Shown piece after piece: positions 46,261 to 53,030 of a DNA stretch of 64,000 nt (positions are counted from its first letter, which is position 1; the number at the start of each line of letters is the position of its first letter). Source of the stretch: Corynebacterium tuberculostearicum (lineage in GTDB: Bacteria; Actinomycetota; Actinomycetes; Mycobacteriales; Mycobacteriaceae); assembly GCF_030503735.1 (NCBI RefSeq), contig NZ_CP073096.1, positions 1,054,001 to 1,118,000 on the forward strand, given 5' to 3'. The translations under genes were made by a program, and so were the position numbers. A model generated the notes under the pieces. It was not told where the DNA came from. It was given only the letters and a program-made list of their open reading frames with translations, and ran no database searches.

Positions 46261-46983
46261 TTAAAGTAATTGAACCATTATTTGCTCGACTTTCGAGCAT
46301 TTCTCTTGAAGATTGCTCTCAAAGCCGTAACCAGAATGGCTTACGGTGATATAGCCACGCTCTGTCTGAACTCCGCCAGTGCAGAACATGTCATCAAACA
46401 ACCCATTTTTGACAAATTCCACTGGCAATAGTTTTTCATCACTGTGTGACTTTTTGAGTTCTAACAGTTGCTCACTCTCCGGAGTCCTTATCGAACTCGA
46501 AAATCCCACGACTCCCGAGCGTTGAGAAGTTTCATTGAAGGAATACGTGCAAAGAGAAAAGCCAGATTCCCTTACTACATCTCCCTCCAGCTCTCCGACT
46601 CCCGAATTTTGCAAAACTTCGTGTGGAATCTCCGTACACGGGTCGAAAAGCTCGAAATTTGGATCAGCCGGATCAAATTCCCCCAATGGCGGCAGGACGC
46701 CGGATGATTTCCCCGTCCCCGTGGCGCCGGCCTCCCCCGAGTGGCCGGCGCCATCCGCATCCTTCTCGTCAGGGGTGAGTGCCGATTCCCCCCGATCGTC
46801 GTCCGCATCATCCCCCGGATCACCGTTGGCTCCCCCTGCACCGTCGGCCGAACTATTGCCGCCAGATACATCCACTTTCGTGGTTTCCTCTGACGCGCTC
46901 CTCGTACCGATGTCCGCAACGCAGCTGCTCAACATAACGATGCTGCTGACCATCAACGTTGCTACGGTGACCTGACGCTTCAC
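46261..46983 (-). CDS. DUF3558 lipoprotein
   Basis: A lipoprotein: basic N-terminus, hydrophobic core and lipobox (VATLMVSSIVMLSSC), then an acidic low-complexity linker (GDDADDDRGESALTPDEKDA) and a C-terminal DUF3558 domain (FDPCTEIPHEVLQNSGVG, SGFSLCTYSF, FCTGGVQTERGYITVSHSG) with paired cysteines. I chose GTG at 46983, which has AAGGA five bases upstream and gives a normal signal peptide; an ATG at 47082 would add 33 residues ahead of it. It is the first gene of the pair with the Gly-rich protein. Function unknown. Confidence 0.82.
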   Translation of the reverse strand: MKRQVTVATLMVSSIVMLSSCVADIGTRSASEETTKVDVSGGNSSADGAGGANGDPGDDADDDRGESALTPDEKDADGAGHSGEAGATGTGKSSGVLPPLGEFDPADPNFELFDPCTEIPHEVLQNSGVGELEGDVVRESGFSLCTYSFNETSQRSGVVGFSSSIRTPESEQLLELKKSHSDEKLLPVEFVKNGLFDDMFCTGGVQTERGYITVSHSGYGFESNLQEKCSKVEQIMVQLL

Positions 46984-47303
46984 AACAATCCTTCGCGCAC
47001 TCACTTTCTGACGAGAGGAACAGGATGAGTGAAACAGAGAACTTTTCACTTCGTATCTCCCGTTCCGGTTCACAGCATGCATGATCCTCTAAGAATTTTC
47101 TACGCAACCACGAAGGTTAACGACAATTTAACAAAACTATTTGTCCCATACGCCACATCCATAACGGGCAAAAGGCGAAGTTTCCTGCTCATTAGCTGTG
47201 CTATACCTGAGACGGATTTGTCGACCAACCCAAGACTAAACCCTTACTTTATCCCCCAGCATTACCCCATTAATTACAGGTTTGTAAGCAGTTTTGGACA
47301 ATG
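46984..47303. other. Intergenic region upstream of the DUF3558 gene
   Basis: About 320 AT-richer bases between the DUF3558 start and the terminator of the Bax-inhibitor-like gene. It probably holds the DUF3558 promoter. I see no RNA gene or conserved small ORF. Confidence 0.5.
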
Positions 47304-47330
47304 AAAAAGGCCCGCACCAAGGTGCGGGCC
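47304..47330 (-). terminator. Intrinsic terminator of the BI-1-family gene
   Basis: GGCCCGCACC-AA-GGTGCGGGCC is a perfect 10-bp hairpin. On the minus strand it is followed by TTTTTCATTG. Confidence 0.93.
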
Positions 47331-47347
47331 AAGGACAAACAGAAAGG

Positions 47348-48115
47348 TTAGTCGCGCTGGAAGTAGCTCAACAGACGCAGAATTTCGGTGTAGAGCCAGA
47401 CCAAGGTCACCGCAAGGCCAAGAGCCACGCCCCACGCCTGCTTTGCAGGTGCACCAGCGCGAATCATGCGGTCAGCCTGATCAAAGTCGGTCAGGAAGGA
47501 CAATGCACCAAGCACGATGCACACAAGCGAGAAGATAATGGCAATCGGGCCGCCATCACGCAGCGGGTTGAAGTCAAAGAAAATCGCGCCCAAGAAGTTA
47601 ACAAGTGCCATAACCGCGACACCGGCAACCAAACCAAAGAGAATCTTGGTGAACTTTGGGGTCACCTTCACTGCGCCAGTCTTGTACACAATCAGCATGC
47701 CAATGAATACGCCAATGGTGCCGATGATGGCCTGGCCAATGATGGCTGTGCCTCCCTCACCTTGGAAGTTCACGTTGGTGAACATCAGGGAGAAACCACC
47801 GACGAACAGGCCTTCAAACACGGCGTAAATCAGCGTCACTGCAGCGGAGCCCCACTTCTTGCCAAAAGAGGCTACAAGCACAGTGATGAACCCACCGATG
47901 CCACCAACCAAAGTCAAAGCCATGGCAATACCAGGGTTTACCGTTCCAAGGTAAAAGTTGATGACTGCGGCGACAATGATAATGCCGAGGGTAATTCCCG
48001 TTTTGGTGACTACATCATCAACCGTCATGGGGCGGGCGGAATCATCACCGTAACCAGAGCTCTGGCGGTTACTGCTTTCGGTCAGAGAACTCATTACCGG
48101 ATTGCTTGAACGCAC
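47348..48115 (-). CDS. Bax inhibitor-1/YccA-family membrane protein
   Basis: The 255-residue protein has a polar N-terminal 35 residues then seven transmembrane helices, with the family features AVFEGLFVGGFS, GLVAGVAVMALVNFLG and SLVCIVLGALSFLTDFDQADRMI. The Asp pair in LTDFDQAD near helix 6 is where the pH/calcium-sensing aspartates of BsYetJ lie. GTG at 48115 has AAAGGA six bases upstream. It is the last core gene before the integrated element. Confidence 0.92.
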   Translation of the reverse strand: MRSSNPVMSSLTESSNRQSSGYGDDSARPMTVDDVVTKTGITLGIIIVAAVINFYLGTVNPGIAMALTLVGGIGGFITVLVASFGKKWGSAAVTLIYAVFEGLFVGGFSLMFTNVNFQGEGGTAIIGQAIIGTIGVFIGMLIVYKTGAVKVTPKFTKILFGLVAGVAVMALVNFLGAIFFDFNPLRDGGPIAIIFSLVCIVLGALSFLTDFDQADRMIRAGAPAKQAWGVALGLAVTLVWLYTEILRLLSYFQRD

Positions 48116-48348
48116 GGTTGTCCTTTCTAAGAGAGGTGCAGATTAACTTTCTCATTACGATCAACGAGATAGCCCAGCATTAAGTTCCACGATTTTTACT
48201 TTTGAGTAGAAATTCTGTGTGGCGCCTCCACAAGGGCGCTGTGGAAGATGTCCGCCTCGAGCCCTTGACTTAGTACCTGCATGTATGGCGCAAATGCGAA
48301 AAATGCACATGCCTTCGACATCACCATCTTTGAGCTGCACTGAAAACG

Positions 48349-48386
48349 AAAAATCTCGAGACATCGACCGGAACGATGTCTCGAGA
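48349..48386 (-). terminator. Intrinsic terminator, original tRNA terminator left at attL
   Basis: TCTCGAGACATCG-N7-CGATGTCTCGAGA is a perfect 13-bp hairpin. On the minus strand it is followed by TTTTTCG. It lies ten bases beyond the tRNA 3'-half at attL, where the tRNA gene would have ended before the element integrated. Confidence 0.8.
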
Positions 48387-48395
48387 CTTCACATG

Positions 48396-48430
48396 GTGCC
48401 CCCAGTGGGACTCGAACCCACACTGAATCG
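48396..48430. repeat. attL: 35-bp duplicate of the tRNA 3' half
   Basis: These 35 bases match 57955-57989 exactly, starting GTGCCCCCAGTGGGAC and ending CACACTGAATCG; both flanks differ. The copy holds the T-arm and acceptor strand of the tRNA but not the anticodon arm. It marks the left end of the integrated element. Confidence 0.95.
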
Positions 48431-48545
48431 TTCTAAAATCTAAGTCATAGGCTACTTTTCTGGCGGTTAATATTCCTATTGTTGCAGGTAGGAAGTTTAC
48501 CTATTCCGGATAGAGTTAAGCTTTTCGACTATTTCTTACTATTTT

Positions 48546-48563
48546 TTGGACACTTTTTGGACA
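48546..48563. repeat. 18-bp repeat near attL (possible integrase arm site)
   Basis: ttggacactttttggaca occurs here and at 57891-57908 near attR. Each copy contains TTGGACA twice. Here it overlaps what was the 3' end of the integrase gene. Confidence 0.65.
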
Positions 48564-48638
48564 CCAGGACCTGACCCCTTTTTGGTGGACACCTGATATC
48601 CAGCCCGGTTGGGCTGGGAAGAAAGGTAATCTACCACC

Positions 48639-48938
48639 ATGTCCAGGTATTCCGAACAGTTCAAACGCGATGCCGTGGCCCTCTATGAAAACAATGAGGA
48701 CCTCTCGTTGAACTCAGCATCAGCGGAGCTCGGTATTAATCGAGCCTCGCTGCATTCTTGGGTCAAAAAGTACGGCACCGGCAAACGTGCCCGCATTAAA
48801 GCCGTGCATGATAAAGCCCAAGCGACGAATGATTCTGAGCGAATCCGCCAGCTGGAAAAAGAGAACGCGAAGCTGCGCGAAGAACGCGATATCCTGCGCA
48901 AGGCCGCGAAATATTTTGCCGAAGAGACACGCTGGTGA
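48639..48938 (+). CDS. IS3-family transposase OrfA
   Basis: The 99-residue protein has an HTH (YSEQFKRDAVALYENNEDLS and SASAELGINRASLHSWVKKY) followed by a leucine-zipper-like coiled coil (IRQLEKENAKLREERDILRK), the standard OrfA layout. ATG at 48639 follows GAAAGG. The stop overlaps the OrfB start (GTGA). Confidence 0.95.
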   Translation: MSRYSEQFKRDAVALYENNEDLSLNSASAELGINRASLHSWVKKYGTGKRARIKAVHDKAQATNDSERIRQLEKENAKLREERDILRKAAKYFAEETRW

Positions 48939-49831
48939 TCCGCTTCCAGTTTGTCTATGACCACCGAACCGAGTACTCGGTTAAGCGGATGTGCCACGTT
49001 TTAAAGCTGAATCGTTCCTCGTTCTATAAATGGGTCAGCACCCGTAAAAAGCGCAGGTTAAAGATGTATTCCGATGCCCTTATTGGTGCAAGAATTACAA
49101 CCATCTTTGATGATGAGAACGGGCTTTATGGTGCTAAACGCATCGCCGCAAGCCTCAAGGAAGACCCAGCGTATACCCCGGTCAATCATAAGAAGGTTGC
49201 ACGCATCATGAAAAACATGGGGCTAAAAGGCTTTAGCAAACGGCGTCGATGCATCACCACCAGGCGCAAGCCTGGTCACCGTGTCATGCCAGATCTAGTA
49301 GGCCGTACATTCACAGCTGACGAGCCGAACCGTGTGTATGTCGGCGACATTACCTACCTGCCGTGTAAGGGTGGCAAGAACATGTATTTGGCTACAGTCA
49401 TTGACACCTATTCACGGAAACTTGCAGGTTATGCACTCGCAGACCACATGCGTGTCTCGTTGGTCATTGATGCTCTAGCCCACGCACATGGTGTGCGTGG
49501 AAGTCTTGACGGGGCCATTTTTCATTCCGATCACGGCAGCGTGTACACCTCACAAGCGTTTAGAAAATACTGCTCGTCGCTGGGTGTACGCCAATCCATG
49601 GGCGCGGTAGGAACGAGTGCCGATAATGCCCTGGCAGAGTCATTTAACGCCACCCTAAAACGTGAAGTGCTGCGTGATCGGAAAATCTTTGACAATCCGA
49701 TAACCTGCCGGCAGGAAGTCTTCCGGTGGTGCATGCGCTACAACACGCGCCGGCGACACTCGTGGTGTAACCTTCTAGCTCCCGATGACTTCGAAGCACT
49801 CGCATCAGCTACACTGACCAAAGCAGCATAG
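48935..49831 (+). CDS. IS3-family transposase OrfB (DDE integrase)
   Basis: The 298-residue protein has the HTH_21 region (GLYGAKRIAASLKEDP) and an rve integrase core with the DDE triad: Asp in VYVGDITYLPC, Asp in AIFHSDHGSVYTS, and Glu in SADNALAESFNATLKREV, with the D-35-E spacing. In many IS3 elements OrfAB is made by frameshifting; here the overlap GTGA also permits coupled translation. All catalytic residues are present, so the element may be active. Confidence 0.95.
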   Translation: MIRFQFVYDHRTEYSVKRMCHVLKLNRSSFYKWVSTRKKRRLKMYSDALIGARITTIFDDENGLYGAKRIAASLKEDPAYTPVNHKKVARIMKNMGLKGFSKRRRCITTRRKPGHRVMPDLVGRTFTADEPNRVYVGDITYLPCKGGKNMYLATVIDTYSRKLAGYALADHMRVSLVIDALAHAHGVRGSLDGAIFHSDHGSVYTSQAFRKYCSSLGVRQSMGAVGTSADNALAESFNATLKREVLRDRKIFDNPITCRQEVFRWCMRYNTRRRHSWCNLLAPDDFEALASATLTKAA

Positions 49832-50982
49832 CTAACCCCCCGACGTGTCCACTTTCCGGGGGTCAGGCCCCCATCTAGCGCTGCATTCACTAAATCGCCA
49901 ATGGGGACACCATTGTCATTGCGTTGGACGTAAACACGCTCCGTCAACAAGCTAGACGAATGCCCCAAAACCTCCGCCGCCTTCGCCGGGCCTAATTCGT
50001 CATAGACGATAGTCCCAAGGGTCTTTCTAAGGGTGTGTATCGTCACCCAGCTAAATTCTTCGCCGCGCCACTGCCTAAGCCAACGGTTGAAATTGTTCTC
50101 CCAAAGATACGTCCCCGCCCCGGACGGGAACACCATCTCTAAGACTCCGTACTTTTCTTTTCGACGCTGCAGAATCTCAACACACATTCGGGACAACTGG
50201 ATCGGGCGGGCCGCGTTAACAGTCTTTCCTCCGTCTTGTCGAATCAGTCCAGTGTCTTTCGAGTAGACCATTGATCCACTTACCCGAAGAATTGGCGGCT
50301 CAACTTCTAAGTTAATGTCACTCCACCTAATCCCCAGTACTTCGCCGGCGCGCAGGCCGGTAGCTAAGCTAACATCCACGACGTCCTGGAGTGTCTCGTT
50401 CCCAGACTTAGCAATCTGCGCTCGAAACCTTGGAATTTCTTCCAGCGTTAACGCTCGGACTTCTTTTTGCTCAACGGTGACCGGTTCGACTACTTGCATA
50501 GGGTCGGACGGAATCAACCCGTATCTTGCCGCCATTTTGAAAGCGCCCTTCAACACGGTTCGCACATTAGGGGCAACGCCCGAAGGCAGGGCCTGGAGCC
50601 AACTATTCAAGTAAGACGGAGTGACTTCCCGAATACGCATCTCCCCGAAGGCGGGGACAATATGACGGTCAATTGAATTACGGTAACGGTCACGCGACTG
50701 GGGGCGAACCTTCTTCTTCGTCTCCAACCAGTGCTCCATCAAATCAGAAACTGGACTCGTCGTTGTAAGAACTTCAGAATCCGAAGCCCCTAACTTCTCT
50801 GTGCATTTCGCCTTAACAGCGTTGACGGAGCCGGATTTTGAATTGCCCCGTGCTCGGACACGTACTGTTTCACCGTTCCATAGGCGAAGCCGCGTGGAAG
50901 ACTGCCACTTCCCGGACTCCAACTGTTTGGAAGATATTTCGCCCCACGTTCCCAGTGGCGTAGCCGGCCTACCGCGAGCCAT
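49738..50982 (-). CDS. Tyrosine recombinase (integrase), C-terminal tail replaced by IS3 sequence
   Basis: The phage-type integrase has an N-terminal arm-binding and core-binding region and the catalytic residues: Arg in ATGLRAGEVLGIRWSD, HTLRKTLGTIV (His-x-x-Arg), LGHSSSLLTERVYVQ with the nucleophile Tyr. Native sequence ends at VPIGDLVNAALDG; the next 30 or so residues come from the IS3 element. Joining across the IS restores a tail GPGVQKVSKK and a stop at 48539-48541. I chose ATG at 50982 (MARGRPATPLG); it overlaps the repressor end by 14 bases. It should catalyse integration at the tRNA site. Confidence 0.9.
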   Translation of the reverse strand: MARGRPATPLGTWGEISSKQLESGKWQSSTRLRLWNGETVRVRARGNSKSGSVNAVKAKCTEKLGASDSEVLTTTSPVSDLMEHWLETKKKVRPQSRDRYRNSIDRHIVPAFGEMRIREVTPSYLNSWLQALPSGVAPNVRTVLKGAFKMAARYGLIPSDPMQVVEPVTVEQKEVRALTLEEIPRFRAQIAKSGNETLQDVVDVSLATGLRAGEVLGIRWSDINLEVEPPILRVSGSMVYSKDTGLIRQDGGKTVNAARPIQLSRMCVEILQRRKEKYGVLEMVFPSGAGTYLWENNFNRWLRQWRGEEFSWVTIHTLRKTLGTIVYDELGPAKAAEVLGHSSSLLTERVYVQRNDNGVPIGDLVNAALDGGLTPGKWTRRGVSYAALVSVADASASKSSGARRLHHECRRRVL

Positions 50983-51502
50983 CGCCACGCGTCGTTTCTT
51001 CGAATTCCCAGGAGTCGCCGAGCTTCGACTCCAGCTTTCGCGCATCTTCCACGAATGCTGAATCATGCTTCAAGAGAGCGCGGAAAGAGCTATGCGACGA
51101 CCGAGTAATTGCTTGTAGTTCCTCACTGTCATCACTTTCCGGCACATAGTCCTCGCGATACTTTCCCGTGCAAACTTCATGCCAAGCCGTCCATGCCCCC
51201 AACTCCAGTCTGAGCGAGTAGCGACGGGAGTGATAAGTCTTCAAGTCAGCTTGGATTTCGGTATACGAATGACCGATTGGAGCTTCGATGAAGGCGTCGA
51301 GAGGGACTTCGAAGAAGTTGGCAAAGTGCATCGCCTCATTGACCTTCATGGGTTGCTCCCCTTCCTCAATGCGCCTTAGCGAAGTCGAATGGAGAGTTAG
51401 ACCATTCTTTTCTTTGATTCCGTCAATTAGTGCCTGCCTGGACATGTTGGCTGCTGTGCGCAGTGCTTTTAGGTTCATCGCAGCATAAGAGTCGTTTGTC
51501 AT
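50969..51502 (-). CDS. XRE-family repressor of the integrated element
   Basis: A 177-residue protein. The N-terminal HTH (residues 10-65) reads LKALRTAANMSRQALIDGIK, then LTLHSTSLRRIEEGEQPMKVNEAM, as in Cro/CI-type repressors. The C-terminal part (AWTAWHEVCTGKYREDYVP) has no known dimerisation or peptidase motif. ATG at 51502 is preceded by GGAAAGG. The integrase gene overlaps its 3' end, so both are one transcript. It is divergent from the AlpA-like and replication genes, the usual lysogeny switch arrangement. Confidence 0.88.
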   Translation of the reverse strand: MTNDSYAAMNLKALRTAANMSRQALIDGIKEKNGLTLHSTSLRRIEEGEQPMKVNEAMHFANFFEVPLDAFIEAPIGHSYTEIQADLKTYHSRRYSLRLELGAWTAWHEVCTGKYREDYVPESDDSEELQAITRSSHSSFRALLKHDSAFVEDARKLESKLGDSWEFEETTRGDGSR

Positions 51503-51532
51503 CGAGATATACCTTTCCAAGTAGTATCGAAT

Positions 51533-51612
51533 TGTGTTGCACATCCTGACATGTGGTGCTAGTGTCATATTGTGTAACACAGTTTGATAGTTCATTTCAT
51601 TCTGTGTTGACA
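51533..51612. promoter_or_regulatory. Divergent control region with three related operator-like sites
   Basis: TGTGTTGCACA (51533-51543), TGTGTAACACA (51571-51581, a perfect palindrome) and TGTGTTGACA (51603-51612) lie between the repressor and the AlpA-like gene. The third overlaps a TTGACA -35-like box of the rightward promoter. They are probably repressor operators. Confidence 0.65.
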
Positions 51613-51643
51613 TCTTAACCGCTACTGACACTAGGAGATCGAA

Positions 51644-51883
51644 ATGGACATACTTCCTCCATCTCTTTCCGTATCCCAAGCACTTCTATTCCTCGGAAAC
51701 GTAAGCAAGAGCACGTTCTACGCTTCGATCCGAAACGACACGTTCCCGTCCCGAGTGCTTCGCATCAACAACCGCATCGTCATCCCCACAATGCCCCTCC
51801 TTGAAGCTGTTGGTATGCCCGCAGATAAGGCTCTCGAAATGCTCAACCAAGCTGTTACCAACACCGAGAAGGAGGTGGCGTAG
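51644..51883 (+). CDS. AlpA/excisionase-like HTH protein
   Basis: The 79-residue protein has the MerR-like helix-turn-helix of excisionases and AlpA regulators: LSVSQALLFLGNVSKSTFYASIR followed by FPSRVLRINNRIVIP. Such proteins act as directionality factors or activators of element genes. ATG is preceded by CTAGGAGATCGAA. It is the first gene of the rightward operon, divergent from the repressor. Confidence 0.82.
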   Translation: MDILPPSLSVSQALLFLGNVSKSTFYASIRNDTFPSRVLRINNRIVIPTMPLLEAVGMPADKALEMLNQAVTNTEKEVA

Positions 51884-52255
51884 GTGATGAAGCAGTACCT
51901 AGCCCAGGACTCGCTGGCGTATCTCGCTGATAGCGTGCTCGCTTCGCTCGACGCCGCTAACGCAGAGATTCAGGACATCAACGGTCGTTGCCCGGAGTTC
52001 GACGAGCTACCGGAGAACCTGCAGAACGCTATCTACATCCTCGACGGCATCCGCGAAGCAGTCCGCAAAGAAGCCATGCACCACAACGTGCACCGCGCCA
52101 CTCACTACAGCAATGGTCTTCCGGTTCGTCTGCATTACAAGGGCGAAGTCGTTACGGACCCCGAAGGCATGAGCTACCGGCCGGACAACATCGCCACGAT
52201 GCACCCCGGTGGCACGCCAGACGCTGTAATCCCACCCCAAGACAACGCCGCATAA
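51884..52255 (+). CDS. Hypothetical protein of the satellite element
   Basis: The 123-residue protein has a helical N-terminal half (SLAYLADSVLASLDAANAEI, ELPENLQNAIYILDGIREAV) and a more extended C-terminal half. GTG at 51884 is eight bases from GGAGG; ATG at 51887 is an alternative. It abuts the AlpA-like gene stop (TAGGTG) and is in the same operon. I recognise no family. Confidence 0.7.
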   Translation: MMKQYLAQDSLAYLADSVLASLDAANAEIQDINGRCPEFDELPENLQNAIYILDGIREAVRKEAMHHNVHRATHYSNGLPVRLHYKGEVVTDPEGMSYRPDNIATMHPGGTPDAVIPPQDNAA

Positions 52256-52265
52256 GGAGAAGAAA

Positions 52266-52817
52266 TTGACCACCCCTAATAAGAAAACCCTCGCAGGTGC
52301 TGGGAACACCAACGAGGGAGCAGGCGAGACTGGTAAAGGCTCGTACACCCGTAATCATAGCAGCCGTGAACTTCGCCGCGCTATCGGCAAGATTCAGGCC
52401 GCTATCTCCAACAACAACCGGGCCCTTCGCCAAATCAACGAGAAATCACTCAACGCCACCCCGGCCGAGTTCCAGGACCTCGACGCGAAATTCGGAGAAG
52501 TTCAGAAAGCTAACACTGTCCTGACTAAGCAGCTCCGTTCCCTTGTCGAGGAACACCACCAATTGATGCAACAGAAGCGTGATGCAGCCAAGCAGCACGA
52601 GGAAGAAAAAGCCCGCCACGATGCCCGCAGGCGCGAAGAAATCACTCGCATCACGGGCCATTCTGATTGGTCACCTATGGACCTGAAATACATGCTCGTT
52701 GAGCGCTACCGCGAAGGCGGCGACTACATGACCGTCCTCGACGCAATGAAGGCCATTGACGACCTCGACCTACAGCGCGCAGGTCTTACTTCTTGGGGAG
52801 AAAGTGTTGACGAATGA
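52266..52817 (+). CDS. Coiled-coil hypothetical protein of the satellite element
   Basis: The 183-residue protein starts at TTG 52266, seven bases after AAGGAG. Its middle part is a long charged coiled coil (AIGKIQAAISNNNRALRQIN, then QKANTVLTKQLRSLVEEHHQ and KQHEEEKARHDARRREEI). The C-terminus is MDLKYMLVERYREGGDYMTV. It overlaps the next small ORF by ATGA. A structural role such as scaffold or adaptor is possible but not shown. Confidence 0.7.
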   Translation: MTTPNKKTLAGAGNTNEGAGETGKGSYTRNHSSRELRRAIGKIQAAISNNNRALRQINEKSLNATPAEFQDLDAKFGEVQKANTVLTKQLRSLVEEHHQLMQQKRDAAKQHEEEKARHDARRREEITRITGHSDWSPMDLKYMLVERYREGGDYMTVLDAMKAIDDLDLQRAGLTSWGESVDE

Positions 52818-52906
52818 TTGCAACTGACCTTCTCGACCAGGCCGACGCCCTTCTCGTTGCTGACGCTATGGACCTACTCGACAACCTTGACTTTATTGCC
52901 GATTAG
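52814..52906 (+). CDS. Tiny ORF (30 residues) translationally coupled to the coiled-coil gene
   Basis: ATG overlaps the preceding stop (ATGA). The product MIATDLLDQADALLVADAMD and ten further residues is acidic and amphipathic. Short coupled ORFs are common in phage operons. No family is recognised. Confidence 0.5.
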   Translation: MIATDLLDQADALLVADAMDLLDNLDFIAD

Positions 52907-52932
52907 TCACCGGCTAGCCCGACTGGCAGGCA

Positions 52933-53004
52933 CCCGGTTTCGAGCACCGGGCGGGCACGAACCGTACACATGCGGAACCCCGCCGAGTGGGCACCTCGAC
53001 GGGG
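52933..53004 (+). other. Two hairpins upstream of the replication gene
   Basis: CCCGGT-N7-ACCGGG (52933-52951) and CCCCG ... CGGGG enclosing CGAGTGGGCACCTCG (52978-53004) lie in the 124-base gap before the replication gene. They may control its expression or form part of an origin. No clear gene is present. Confidence 0.4.
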
Positions 53005-53030
53005 TAATGCGGGAGGAAGGATTTTCCTAA

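Larger units (their letters stand above)
48570..49867 (+). mobile_element. IS3-family insertion sequence
   Basis: About 1.3 kb with imperfect terminal inverted repeats: the left end reads CCTGACCCC ... TGGACAC and the right end is GTGTCCA ... GGGGTCAGG. It encodes OrfA and OrfB of an IS3-type transposase. No clear target duplication is visible. It sits in the last codons of the integrase gene of the satellite element. Confidence 0.92.

Noticed and set aside
47294..48109. Long plus-strand open frame opposite the BI-1-family gene
   Set aside because: Low-complexity His/Gln/Asn-rich translation with no family features, antisense to a seven-helix membrane protein.
48396..48430. Functional second tRNA gene
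   Set aside because: Only the 3' half is present; the sequence after it does not form an anticodon arm.
48219..48443. Protein-coding frame over the attL region
   Set aside because: It runs through a terminator hairpin and a tRNA fragment.
52818..53030. 70-residue open frame in the gap before the replication gene
   Set aside because: No ribosome site of its own, composition unlike the neighbours, and it spans two clear hairpins. The 30-residue coupled ORF at 52814 is a better reading.
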